This document shows positions 8,603 through 16,805 of a DNA stretch of 51,536 nt, piece after piece. Within the stretch, counting starts at the first letter, position 1; each line of letters opens with the position of its first letter. A program made the translations under genes and the position numbers. The stretch is from CAZSAL01 sp964604825 (GTDB lineage Bacteria > Elusimicrobiota > Elusimicrobia > 2-01-FULL-59-12), in contig CAZSAL010000016.1 in NCBI GenBank assembly GCA_964604825.1, positions 1-51,536 on the forward strand, in the 5' to 3' direction. The notes under the pieces are model-generated. The model did no database searches. It saw only the letters and a program-made list of their open reading frames with translations, and had not been told where the DNA came from.

Positions 8603-9859
8603 ATGTCTCTATTGCCTCCTTTGCTCAGCTATCAGCGTCAGGCTCTGACGATGGAGAATGTCGTACTCTCATCCATCGTCCGGGATGTCGGCACTCCTGT
8701 TTATGTCTACAGCAGGCGGCGCATCCTTGATAATTTTCACAGCTTCAATGACGCCTTTCATCCGCAGAAGCGCCTGGTGCTTTTTGCCGTAAAAGCTAAT
8801 TCTACCGGAGCAGTGTTGTCCGTGCTGGCCAAGGCCGGAGCTGGAGCGGATATAGTTTCCGTTGGAGAACTTTTCCGGGCGCTCAGAGCGGGCATTCCTG
8901 CGGGGAAAATTGTTTTTTCCGGAGTGGGAAAACGGCAGGATGAAATCAAAGCGGCGCTCGATGCCGGTATTTTGCTGTTTAACGTGGAATCGGTTGAAGA
9001 ACTTTATGCCATAGAAGCTGTCGCTTCCGCTTTGCGTAAAACCGCTCCCGTATCGATCCGGGTAAATCCGGACGTTGATGCGGAAACACATGACCACATC
9101 ACTACCGGGAAAAAAGAAAATAAATTTGGAGTACCCATCGGTAAAGCTCTGGCAGTCTGCCGGCTTGCGGCCAGATTCCCGCACATCAATTTGCTGGGCA
9201 TTCAGGCGCATATCGGTTCTCAGATAATTCGGGTCGATCCTTATGTTAAGACTTTGAAACTGATGCTGGAGATAACAGATCGATTGGTATCGGAAGGCAT
9301 GGAACTATGTTATCTGGATATCGGCGGAGGATTAGGCGTGCGTTATCGCGATGAAAAACCTCCTGAGCCGAAGCATCTCGCCCAGGCGATGAAAGACATG
9401 CTCGGCGACAGGCCTTTAACCCTGCTTATGGAACCTGGTCGCTATCTCGTGGCCGATGCCGGCCTGCTGCTGACCCAGGTGCTTTACCGTAAAGATGTGG
9501 GAGGGAAGCACTTTATCGTAGTAGATGCCGCTATGAACGACCTTGCGCGCCCGGCTCTTTATGACGCTTATCACAGCATTTATCCGCTGGCCAGGAAAAA
9601 AGGCAGGAACGTTACGGCGGATATCGTCGGGCCGATATGTGAGACCGGGGATTACCTGGCTAGGCGGAGAAAGATGCCTCTGCCGGATCAGCAGGAATAT
9701 CTGGCTGTGGCAACCGCCGGAGCCTACGGTTTCGTAATGGGGTCACAATATAATTCCCGGCCAAGGCCTCCGGAAGTGATGGTACACGGCGACAAATGGA
9801 CGGTTGTTCGGGACAGGGAAACGCTGAATGATCTGGTGCGTGGAGAGCATATTCCTTGA
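8603..9859 (+). CDS. lysA: Diaminopimelate decarboxylase
   Basis: Decarboxylates meso-diaminopimelate to lysine with PLP. The alanine-racemase-like barrel carries the cofactor lysine in FAVKANST, the HIGSQ motif near residue 200, the phosphate-binding DIGGGLGV loop and the active-site cysteine motif CETGDYLA. ATG 8603 was chosen because it follows the TPR stop by four bases and gives a 418-residue product of family length. It starts the run of lysine-pathway genes dapF, dapA, dapB and dapL. Confidence 0.95.
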   Translation: MSLLPPLLSYQRQALTMENVVLSSIVRDVGTPVYVYSRRRILDNFHSFNDAFHPQKRLVLFAVKANSTGAVLSVLAKAGAGADIVSVGELFRALRAGIPAGKIVFSGVGKRQDEIKAALDAGILLFNVESVEELYAIEAVASALRKTAPVSIRVNPDVDAETHDHITTGKKENKFGVPIGKALAVCRLAARFPHINLLGIQAHIGSQIIRVDPYVKTLKLMLEITDRLVSEGMELCYLDIGGGLGVRYRDEKPPEPKHLAQAMKDMLGDRPLTLLMEPGRYLVADAGLLLTQVLYRKDVGGKHFIVVDAAMNDLARPALYDAYHSIYPLARKKGRNVTADIVGPICETGDYLARRRKMPLPDQQEYLAVATAGAYGFVMGSQYNSRPRPPEVMVHGDKWTVVRDRETLNDLVRGEHIP

Positions 9860-10677
9860 AAACCATTCCCTTCTTTAAAATGAGCGGGTCGGGGAACGAT
9901 TTTATCCTTGTAGATAACCGCAAAAAAAAATTTCCTGCGGATGTTTCTCGATGGGCGAAAAAACTTTGCTGCCGGCAGGAAGGGATCGGCGCCGACGGTC
10001 TTCTCTTGATTGAAAACAGCCGGAAAGCCGATTTTCGGATGATCTATTACAACTCCGACGGGTCGCGCGCGTCGATGTGCGGCAACGGCGGCCGCTGCAT
10101 ATCGTGGCTGGCGCGGCATTTGAACATTGTACGGGGAGCTTTCAGTTTTGAATCCGACGCAGGCCTGATTCATGGAGAAGTCCACGGCGATGTCGCCGAA
10201 ATTCAACTGGGAGACGCTAATGATTACTGGCCGCCTTTTTCGATCCGGGTGGGAGGATGCGTTTACCCCGTTTCCCATATCAATACCGGAGTCCCGCATG
10301 TCGTAATGCTGGTGCGCCGCGTGGATGATGTTGATGTTAATGGCGTAGGGCGCGCTCTGCGCTTCCATAAAGTCTTTGGGCGCTCGGGAGCAAATGTGAA
10401 TTTTGTTCAGCGTTTGAATGACAATACTCTGTCGGTTCGAACTTATGAACGCGGTGTCGAAGCTGAAACGCTCGCATGCGGTACCGGAGTAAGCGCCAGC
10501 GCCATAGTCATGGCGCTGCGCGGGATGGTACGCGCTCCCGTGCATTGCCGCGTGCGCGGCGGGGATGTGCTGGTCGTGGATTTCGATCTGCACCCGCAGG
10601 ATAAAAAACACCCGGTGACGCGTGTGACGTTGAAAGGCCCTGTGCGCTTAACGTTTACCGGGAAAATTACTCTTTAA
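9856..10677 (+). CDS. dapF: Diaminopimelate epimerase
   Basis: Converts LL- to meso-diaminopimelate by a two-base, PLP-free mechanism. Both catalytic cysteines are visible: MCGNGGRCISW (residues about 74-84) and ETLACGTGVSASA (about 205-217). The first strand KMSGSGNDFILVDN is typical. It starts with TTG at 9856 overlapping the lysA stop by four bases. At 273 residues it is of normal length. It is needed here because DapL makes LL-DAP, whereas lysine and peptidoglycan need the meso form. Confidence 0.95.
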   Translation: MKTIPFFKMSGSGNDFILVDNRKKKFPADVSRWAKKLCCRQEGIGADGLLLIENSRKADFRMIYYNSDGSRASMCGNGGRCISWLARHLNIVRGAFSFESDAGLIHGEVHGDVAEIQLGDANDYWPPFSIRVGGCVYPVSHINTGVPHVVMLVRRVDDVDVNGVGRALRFHKVFGRSGANVNFVQRLNDNTLSVRTYERGVEAETLACGTGVSASAIVMALRGMVRAPVHCRVRGGDVLVVDFDLHPQDKKHPVTRVTLKGPVRLTFTGKITL

Positions 10678-10680
10678 ATA

Positions 10681-10733
10681 CTGACTTCTCCTTCCCCCCT
10701 TGAGGGGGAAGGTTGGATGGGGGGAGGAGGCAC
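10681..10733. repeat. G/C-run palindromic repeat (family 3) upstream of dapA
   Basis: The stretch contains ccttccccccttgaggggg-type arms followed by tggatggggggagg. Its reverse complement is almost identical to the second half of the element inside uvrA (about 19941-19978), so both are copies of one mobile or amplified repeat. It fills the gap between dapF and dapA. Confidence 0.75.
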
Positions 10734-10749
10734 GAAAGTGGAGGCATCT

Positions 10750-11643
10750 ATGTTCCAGGGATCTTATGTCGCGCTTGTCACACCGATGAAAAACGGCCGG
10801 ATTGACGAACCCCGGCTCAAGGCGCTGGTCGAATATCATGTAAAGAACGGGACTGACGGGCTGGTGCCCTGCGGTTCCACAGGCGAATCCGCCACGCTTT
10901 CTCATGAAGAACATCGCCGCGTAACGGAAATAGTTATTAAAGCTGCGCGCGGACGTATTCCCGTAGTGGCGGGAGCGGGATCGAACTCAACCGAAGAAAC
11001 ATTGGGGCTGGTGCGTCACGCTTACAAAGCCGGTGCGCAGGGAGCGCTTCTAGTAGTGCCTTACTACAATAAGCCGACGCCTGCCGGTCTTTTCGAACAT
11101 TTCCGTCTGGTGGCGAAAGCCACTCCTCTGCCGCTGATCCTTTACAATATCCCCGGACGTACCGGAATCAATATGCCGGTCGAGACCGTAATCCGTCTCG
11201 CTGAAACCTGCCGAACGATCGTGGGGATAAAGGAAGCTTCGGGAAGCATGGATTACACCAGCCAGCTCTTTTCCGCGCTGAGCAGGGATTTCGTCGTTTT
11301 TTCCGGAGACGATTCTTTAACAGTTCCTCTTATGGCGATTGGCGCGCAGGGTATAATTTCCGTGGTGGCCAATGTGACCCCTCAGGCTATGCACGATCTT
11401 TGTCACGCCATGTTGGCGCGGGATGTTACGCGTGCGAGGGAAATTCATTTCAGGCTGTTCCCGCTGATGCGGGCAATTTTCCTGGAGACCAACCCGATAC
11501 CTGTAAAGGCCGCCATGGCTCATTTGGGGCTTTGTCGAGACGAACTGCGCCTGCCGCTGATGCCCATGAGTCCCGAGCCGCGCAAAAAGCTTATCGCCGC
11601 GATGAAATCCTGTCCTTTCGTGCAGGGAGCAAGCCGTGCTTAA
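10750..11643 (+). CDS. dapA: 4-hydroxy-tetrahydrodipicolinate synthase
   Basis: Condenses pyruvate with aspartate semialdehyde, the entry step of the lysine/DAP pathway. The Schiff-base lysine is in IVGIKEASGSM, the catalytic tyrosine in VVPYYNKPTPAG, and the substrate motif PCGSTGESATL is near residue 40. ATG 10750 is preceded by a good Shine-Dalgarno (ggagg, 9 bases upstream) and begins FQGSYVALVTPM as in the family. The frame is open upstream through the repeat, but that extension is repeat-derived. The 3' end overlaps dapB by eight bases. Length 297 residues. Confidence 0.95.
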   Translation: MFQGSYVALVTPMKNGRIDEPRLKALVEYHVKNGTDGLVPCGSTGESATLSHEEHRRVTEIVIKAARGRIPVVAGAGSNSTEETLGLVRHAYKAGAQGALLVVPYYNKPTPAGLFEHFRLVAKATPLPLILYNIPGRTGINMPVETVIRLAETCRTIVGIKEASGSMDYTSQLFSALSRDFVVFSGDDSLTVPLMAIGAQGIISVVANVTPQAMHDLCHAMLARDVTRAREIHFRLFPLMRAIFLETNPIPVKAAMAHLGLCRDELRLPLMPMSPEPRKKLIAAMKSCPFVQGASRA

Positions 11644-12340
11644 GCTCGGGATCGCCGGTATTTGCGGCAGGATGGGCACTCGCATCTGCGAACTGGCGCT
11701 TCAAGACGGCGGGTTTGAAGTGATTTACGGCCTGGAGGCCGACGATTCGAAAAAATCCAAAGACGGCATACCCACCGGCGCCGACACCGGGCCTCTGGAA
11801 AAGGCCGACGTTGTGGTCGACTTCACCATTGCTTCAGCCACGGCCGCTCTTTTGCCTGTTCTTCGGGGTTTCAAGGTTCCGTGCGTTATAGGCACTACCG
11901 GATTCAGCGCTGATCAGGAAAAGACGATTTCCGCAATCGCGCGTGAGTTGCCGGTGGTGAAGGCTCCTAATATGAGTCTTGGGGTAAATGTTTTTTTTCG
12001 CATCGCCGCTCAGACCGCTCGGGCGCTGCCGTCTTACGACGTTAAAATTGTGGAGACGCACCATGTCCATAAAAAGGATAAGCCGTCAGGCACTGCGCTT
12101 TATGCCGGCAGTCTGATTGAACAGGCTACAGGCAGAAAAGTCAGTTATGAATGCCATAGAGAAGGGGAAGTTGTAGGGGATCATCAGGTCATTTTTACCG
12201 GTCCGGCGGACAGGCTCGAAATCTTCCATCACGCGGAATCGCGCGATATCCTGGCGGCTGGCGCTCTGCAGGCCGCGAAATGGATTGTCGGCAAAAAGCC
12301 GGGGCTTTATAACATGCACGACGTTCTGGAGATGAAGTAA
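11636..12340 (+). CDS. dapB: 4-hydroxy-tetrahydrodipicolinate reductase
   Basis: Reduces hydroxytetrahydrodipicolinate with NAD(P)H to tetrahydrodipicolinate, the substrate of DapL. It starts with GTG 11636 inside the end of dapA. The Rossmann motif GIAGICGRMG is at residues 5-14 and the catalytic helix HHVHKKDKPSGTAL carries the conserved His-His and Lys. At 234 residues it is slightly short for DapB but all landmarks are present. Its stop shares a base with the dapL start (TAATG). Confidence 0.94.
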   Translation: MLKLGIAGICGRMGTRICELALQDGGFEVIYGLEADDSKKSKDGIPTGADTGPLEKADVVVDFTIASATAALLPVLRGFKVPCVIGTTGFSADQEKTISAIARELPVVKAPNMSLGVNVFFRIAAQTARALPSYDVKIVETHHVHKKDKPSGTALYAGSLIEQATGRKVSYECHREGEVVGDHQVIFTGPADRLEIFHHAESRDILAAGALQAAKWIVGKKPGLYNMHDVLEMK

Positions 12341-13497
12341 TGCGATTTAGTCAGCGAATAGAAAAACTTCCGCCATATTTGTTTGCGGAGATCGATCGCA
12401 AGAAAAAAGCTGCTGTCGAGCGCGGCGTGGATATTATTTCCCTCGGAGTGGGCGATCCGGATCAGCCTACGCCTGAGCATATCGTTGAAGCCGGGCAGCG
12501 CGCGCTCGCTAAACCCGAGAATCACCAGTATCCTTTCGGCGCGGGCCTGCAGGCATACCGTCAGGGGATCAGTCTGTTTATGAAGAAGCGTTTTCAGCTT
12601 CAGCTTGATCCTGCGTCGGAGGTTTATTCTCTTATCGGCTCAAAGGAAGGCATAGGACATTTCCCTCTGGCTTTTCTTAACCCGGATGATGTCGCTCTGG
12701 TCCCTGATCCGGCATATCCGGTCTATAAGAATGCGACGCTTTTCGCCGGGGGCGAGCCCTACCCGATGCCGTTGAAGGAAGATCGGGGTTTTCTGCCGGA
12801 CTTGAAGACAATTCCTGAGGATATTCTCAAACGCGCCCGGATTTTGTTTTTGAATTATCCGAATAACCCGGTTGCCGCCTGCGCGCCGAGGGTATTTCTT
12901 GAGGAAGTCGTTGCGTTCGCGCGTGAACATAAACTCATTGTGGCCTATGACAATGCTTACTCGGAGATGTATTTCGATCAGCCGCCGCTAAGTTTCCTTG
13001 AAATCCCGGGAGCAAAAGAGGTAGGTGTGGAATTTCATTCGCTTTCCAAGACCTTCAACATGACGGGATGGCGCATCGGCTGGGTTTGCGGCAACGCGGA
13101 ACTGATCCGCGGTCTTTCCCAGATTAAGGACAGTTTTGATTCGGGCGCCTTCCAGGCGGTGCAGGAGGCTGCCGTTGCGGCGCTCACCGGTTCGTGGAAT
13201 TGCGTCGAGTCCATGCGCGAGTTGTATAAATCCCGCCGCGATCTTTTCGTCCGGCTGATGAACGAAGCGGGATGGAGGATCAAACCGCCTTCTGCGACTT
13301 TTTATGTCTGGGCGCACACTCCCGGAGGTGTTCCCTCTACGCAGGTAGCCGGACGGCTGCTTGATGAAGCGGGGGTAATCTGCACGCCTGGCGTGGGATT
13401 CGGATCTTCAGGTGAAGGCTTTGTGCGCTTTGCCCTGACGGTAGAGGAACCCCGCCTGCGCGAAGCCGTTGAACGCATCAAGAAGATCAAGTGGTAG
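12340..13497 (+). CDS. dapL: LL-diaminopimelate aminotransferase
   Basis: A class I/II PLP aminotransferase converting tetrahydrodipicolinate directly to LL-DAP, bypassing the succinylase or acetylase branch. The PLP lysine lies in HSLSKTFNMTGWRIGW. The YPFGAGLQAYR, LNYPNNPVAA and AYDNAYSEM segments match the DapL type found in plants, chlamydiae and several uncultured phyla. Its location right after dapA and dapB is the strongest support for this function over a general aspartate aminotransferase. Length 385 residues. Confidence 0.92.
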   Translation: MRFSQRIEKLPPYLFAEIDRKKKAAVERGVDIISLGVGDPDQPTPEHIVEAGQRALAKPENHQYPFGAGLQAYRQGISLFMKKRFQLQLDPASEVYSLIGSKEGIGHFPLAFLNPDDVALVPDPAYPVYKNATLFAGGEPYPMPLKEDRGFLPDLKTIPEDILKRARILFLNYPNNPVAACAPRVFLEEVVAFAREHKLIVAYDNAYSEMYFDQPPLSFLEIPGAKEVGVEFHSLSKTFNMTGWRIGWVCGNAELIRGLSQIKDSFDSGAFQAVQEAAVAALTGSWNCVESMRELYKSRRDLFVRLMNEAGWRIKPPSATFYVWAHTPGGVPSTQVAGRLLDEAGVICTPGVGFGSSGEGFVRFALTVEEPRLREAVERIKKIKW

Positions 13498-13505
13498 AAG
13501 TCGCC

Positions 13506-13602
13506 GTCATTGCGAGGAGCAAAGCGACGTGGCAATCCCAGCCTTTTTGGGAAACGACTGAGATCGCCACGGTCGCCAAACGGATGGCGAACTCGCGATG
13601 AC
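13506..13602. repeat. 'gtcattgcgagg' palindromic repeat (family 2) providing the folK start
   Basis: The left arm gtcattgcgaggagcaaagc (13506) pairs imperfectly with the right arm ending in actcgcgatgac (13602); an inner gtggcaatccc / gagatcgccac pair continues the stem. The element spans the whole dapL-folK gap. Its terminal ATGAC contains the folK start codon at 13598. The same kind of element occurs at 23987. Confidence 0.8.
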
Positions 13603-14026
13603 AAAACAAATCGTTTTTATCGGCCTGGGCAGTAACCTGGGCGATCGCGTCAAAAATATTGAAGAAGCCGTGCGTCTCGTAAGAGAGATGCCTGGCATCC
13701 GCGTCCTGAAACAATCAGTTTTGCGCGAGACGAAACCCGCAGGGAAAACGGATCAGCCGGATTTCATGAACGGAGTCCTTGCCGTCGAGACCACGCTTGA
13801 GCCTCTGTCGCTGCTGGATCGTCTGCAGGGCATTGAGCGTGACTTGGGCCGCGTACGAAAAGAGCGCTGGGGGCCGCGGGCCATAGATCTGGACATCCTG
13901 CTCTATGGCGACCAGCAGATTCATGAGGAGCGGTTGATCGTGCCCCATCCCGAGATCAATAACCGGGAATTTGTAAAAACCGCTATTCAGGAAGTGAAGA
14001 AATGGTTGAACAAAAACGCAATATGA
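13598..14026 (+). CDS. folK: 2-amino-4-hydroxy-6-hydroxymethyldihydropteridine pyrophosphokinase
   Basis: Transfers pyrophosphate from ATP to 6-hydroxymethyl-dihydropterin in folate synthesis. GLGSNLGDRVKNIEEAV at the N-terminus and RWGPRAIDLDILLYGD near residue 88 are the two signature regions. The 142-residue length is at the short end of normal. The only sensible start, ATG 13598, lies in the terminal bases of the family-2 repeat, and no clear Shine-Dalgarno is seen ahead of it. Confidence 0.93.
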   Translation: MTKQIVFIGLGSNLGDRVKNIEEAVRLVREMPGIRVLKQSVLRETKPAGKTDQPDFMNGVLAVETTLEPLSLLDRLQGIERDLGRVRKERWGPRAIDLDILLYGDQQIHEERLIVPHPEINNREFVKTAIQEVKKWLNKNAI

Positions 14027-14112
14027 CGTCGCCCCGGAAATCCGTTACCCGGGGCCCAGTGATGTTGACATCCAAACGGCTGGATCCCGGCTTACATCTT
14101 GCCGGGATGACG
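14025..14112. repeat. Degenerate 'cgtcgccccgg' repeat between folK and panB
   Basis: It begins acgtcgccccggaaatccg, has a cccgggg inner arm, and ends with gatcccggcttacatcttg followed by ccgggatgacggg. The end bases match the outer ends of the family-1 repeats at 25373 and 37738, though the family-1 core is missing. The terminal GGGATGACG contains the likely panB start codon. Confidence 0.7.
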
Positions 14113-14913
14113 GGAGGTAAAGTCACCGTTCCCGGATTAAAAGCTTTCAAGGAGCGTGGTCAAAAGATCGCGGCCTTGACCTGCTATGACTATACAACTG
14201 CCCGTCTTTTGAACGAGGCGGGGATCGATGTGATTCTGGTGGGAGACACGCTTGGCATGGTCAAACTGGGCTACAGCTCGACACTGCCCGTCACGGTTGA
14301 AGACATGCTTTACCACACCCGCATAGTCGCAAGAGGAAACAGCCGGGCGCTGCTTGTCAGCGATATGCCGTATCTGTCCTATCATGTCTCCATTCAGGAA
14401 GCTTTGCGCTATTGCGGCAGAATGCTCAAAGAAGGCGGCGCCGAAGCCGTAAAAATCGAAGGCGGCGCGGAAATGGTTCCGGTGATCAAAGAGCTGCTCA
14501 AAGCGAAGATCCCCGTGATGGGTCATATCGGCATGACGCCGCAGTCAGTGAATCTTTTTGGCGGTTTCAAAGTCCAGGGACGCGAGGCTTCGGCAGGGAA
14601 GCGCATTCTTTCCGACGCGCGCGCTCTGGAACGGGCGGGAGTTTTCTCGATAGTTCTGGAATGTGTTCCCAGTGATCTCGGGGAGAAGATCACTAAAGCG
14701 GTTTCTGTCCCCACAATCGGCATCGGCGCGGGTCCCGGATGCGACGGCCAGGTTCTTGTCATCGACGATCTCCTTGGAATAACTCCAGATCCGCTGCCGC
14801 GGTTCGTAAGACGTTATGCGCGCCTGCGCGAGAGCATCCGCAGCGCCGCTCTGGCGTACGGACAGGATGTTCGCAACCGGCGCTTCCCGAATAAGGAACA
14901 CTCCTATTCATAG
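14107..14913 (+). CDS. panB: 3-methyl-2-oxobutanoate hydroxymethyltransferase
   Basis: Makes ketopantoate from ketoisovalerate and 5,10-methylene-tetrahydrofolate, the first step of pantothenate synthesis. ALTCYDYTTARLL, ILVGDTLGMVKLGY and GAEAVKIEGGAE are family segments that hold the metal and substrate. ATG 14107 was chosen because conserved sequence begins about 15 residues later; the frame is open back to ATG 14002, which would add 35 repeat-encoded residues. The chosen ATG itself sits in the end of a repeat. Length from 14107 is 268 residues, normal for PanB. panC lies 1 kb downstream. Confidence 0.92.
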   Translation: MTGGKVTVPGLKAFKERGQKIAALTCYDYTTARLLNEAGIDVILVGDTLGMVKLGYSSTLPVTVEDMLYHTRIVARGNSRALLVSDMPYLSYHVSIQEALRYCGRMLKEGGAEAVKIEGGAEMVPVIKELLKAKIPVMGHIGMTPQSVNLFGGFKVQGREASAGKRILSDARALERAGVFSIVLECVPSDLGEKITKAVSVPTIGIGAGPGCDGQVLVIDDLLGITPDPLPRFVRRYARLRESIRSAALAYGQDVRNRRFPNKEHSYS

Positions 14914-14922
14914 GTCTCGCCC

Positions 14923-15798
14923 GTGCTGATTCTTTCCGGATGGCTCCTTGCCGCGATAATTTTTGCCATTGCGGTGATCTCGCTGCAGGGATCACTCGCC
15001 ATGACGGCCATACCGTACCTCGCGACTCCTTACAAGCCTGGCGATTTTGGCCTGAAATATGAAGACGTCCGTTTTAAAACCGAAGACGGACTCGTGCTTG
15101 CAGGCTGGTTTGTTCCCGCGCCAAAAGGCTCTGACAGAACAATAATTGTCCATCACGGACTGGGGTCCAATGCCGGGGACACGCTTCTAAACACCGTATG
15201 TCTTGCCGCCGATGGTCGCTGGAACCTTTTTTATTACAATTTTAGAGGGCACGACGGCAGCGAAGGAAGATACACCTCCCTTGGCACGCTCGAACTGAGG
15301 GATTTCAGAGCGGCGCTGCGGTTTTTAAGATCAGAAAAAACGCAGCAAGCCCGCCGTCTGGCGGTATATGGACATTCTCTGGGCGCGGCAGTGGCAATCT
15401 CCGGAGCGTCGGAGGATAAAGGAATTGAAGCGGTTGCCGCGGAAAGTTCTTTCGCTTCGGTGATAACAACCATCAGACATTATGGCTGGCATTACCATGG
15501 CCTGCCGTACTTTCTGGTCTGGCTTGGATTTGGAATTACCTGGCTGCGTCTGGGATTCTGGATCAATGATTTTAACCCTGTGAAGGCGATCAGGAACATA
15601 GCGCCGCGGCCCGTGTTTTTGATTCAAGGAGAACGCGATTTTCGTATACCCATGGCGGACTTTGACGCGCTTTATCATGCTGCGGGAGAACCGAAGGAGT
15701 GCTGGGTGGTTCCCGGAGCGGATCATGGCGACCCCTGGCGGTTGATGCCGCAGGAATACGAAAAACGCCTCGTCGATTTTTTTCGGAGATATTTTTAG
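14923..15798 (+). CDS. Alpha/beta hydrolase with N-terminal membrane segment
   Basis: A 291-residue serine hydrolase starting with GTG 14923. Residues 1-25 form a hydrophobic signal-anchor. The nucleophile elbow GHSLGAA (Ser in the middle), the acid in IQGERDFRIPM and the histidine in GADHGDPW form a complete triad; HHGLGSN is the oxyanion loop. A second hydrophobic stretch (YFLVWLGFGITWLRLG) lies in the lid region. It resembles the BEM46/YfhR-type membrane-anchored hydrolases. The substrate is unknown, and its place between panB and panC is probably not functional. Confidence 0.85.
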   Translation: MLILSGWLLAAIIFAIAVISLQGSLAMTAIPYLATPYKPGDFGLKYEDVRFKTEDGLVLAGWFVPAPKGSDRTIIVHHGLGSNAGDTLLNTVCLAADGRWNLFYYNFRGHDGSEGRYTSLGTLELRDFRAALRFLRSEKTQQARRLAVYGHSLGAAVAISGASEDKGIEAVAAESSFASVITTIRHYGWHYHGLPYFLVWLGFGITWLRLGFWINDFNPVKAIRNIAPRPVFLIQGERDFRIPMADFDALYHAAGEPKECWVVPGADHGDPWRLMPQEYEKRLVDFFRRYF

Positions 15799-15799
15799 G

Positions 15800-15955
15800 A
15801 ATGTCATTCCCGCATGTCGTTGGCGGTCCCAATCCTATTAAATCTAATGGAAGGGACCGTCCCGTGTTCTGGGACGGGAATCCAGAAGTTTTTATTTAAG
15901 AGACTGGACCCCCAATTACGGATTTCGGGGGTGACGTCTTTGGGAAAGGACCCAT
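15800..15955. repeat. Mosaic of palindromic repeats between hydrolase and panC
   Basis: No coding sequence is seen in this 157-base gap. It contains gtcattcccgc...gcgggaat-like arms, a ggaccgtcccg/cgggac pair (gaccgtcccgtgttctggga), and a second hairpin with arms ggaccccc / cgggggtgacg. It looks like diverged relatives of the family-1 elements. Confidence 0.6.
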
Positions 15956-15956
15956 C

Positions 15957-16805
15957 ATGAAAATCATAACCACATGCCAGGAAATGCAGGCGTATGTTTT
16001 CCGCACAAAAAGCCGGGGAATATCAATCGGTTTTGTGCCGACAATGGGGGCTCTTCACGACGGGCATGTCTCGCTGATCAGGCGTGCGCGGAAGGAAAAC
16101 GAGGAAGTAATCGTTTCCGTTTTCGTGAATCCGCTCCAGTTCGGACCGAAGGAAGATTTTAAGGCCTACCCCAGGCCTCTGTCTGCCGATAAGTCTCTGT
16201 GCCTCCGGGAACACGTCGATGTGTTTTTCTGCCCGTCCCCACAGGAAATGTTTCCAAATGATTTTTGCACATCGGTTGAATTGTCCGGCCCTCTGACAGC
16301 GAATCTCTGCGGCGCTTTCCGGCCCGGGCATTTTAAAGGCGTGGCAACGGTAGTTTTAAAACTGTTCAATCTGGTTCAGCCCAACCGCGCTTATTTTGGC
16401 GAGAAAGACTATCAACAGGTCCGCGTAATTCAGCGCATGGTTCAGGATCTCTCCATGCCGGTTCATGTGGTGGCCTGCCCGACCATCCGGGAAGCGGACG
16501 GCCTGGCGGTGTCATCGCGCAATAGATATCTTTCGCGGAAACAACGGGAGGAGGCCGTAAAGGTTTATCAGTCGCTTTATCTGGGACGCGAGCTGGTTGA
16601 GCAGAAAATCGTGCTCGATTCAGGCCGGCTGATCAAACGTCTGAGCCAGGTAATATCTACGATTCCCAGTTCAAGACTCGATTACATTTCCATCGCCGAC
16701 CCGTTGACGCTCGAACCCATGAACAAAATACGCAGGCCCGCGCTTCTGGCTATCGCAGTCCGGATAGGAAAAACGAGACTCATCGATAACGTCATAATTA
16801 CATGA
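15957..16805 (+). CDS. panC: Pantothenate synthetase
   Basis: Ligates pantoate and beta-alanine with ATP. FVPTMGALHDGHVSLIRRA holds the HxGH nucleotide-binding motif, FGEKDYQQ and SSRNRYLS are the other signature segments. ATG 15957 follows ggaaagga. The product has 282 residues as expected. Its stop overlaps the nadB start by four bases. With panB this gives two of the pantothenate steps; panD and panE/ilvC are not here. Confidence 0.95.
   Translation: MKIITTCQEMQAYVFRTKSRGISIGFVPTMGALHDGHVSLIRRARKENEEVIVSVFVNPLQFGPKEDFKAYPRPLSADKSLCLREHVDVFFCPSPQEMFPNDFCTSVELSGPLTANLCGAFRPGHFKGVATVVLKLFNLVQPNRAYFGEKDYQQVRVIQRMVQDLSMPVHVVACPTIREADGLAVSSRNRYLSRKQREEAVKVYQSLYLGRELVEQKIVLDSGRLIKRLSQVISTIPSSRLDYISIADPLTLEPMNKIRRPALLAIAVRIGKTRLIDNVIIT

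Noticed and set aside
14002..14106. Longer panB starting at 14002
   Set aside because: The 35 extra residues are encoded by the end of folK and a repeat; family homology begins after ATG 14107. Kept as an alternative only.
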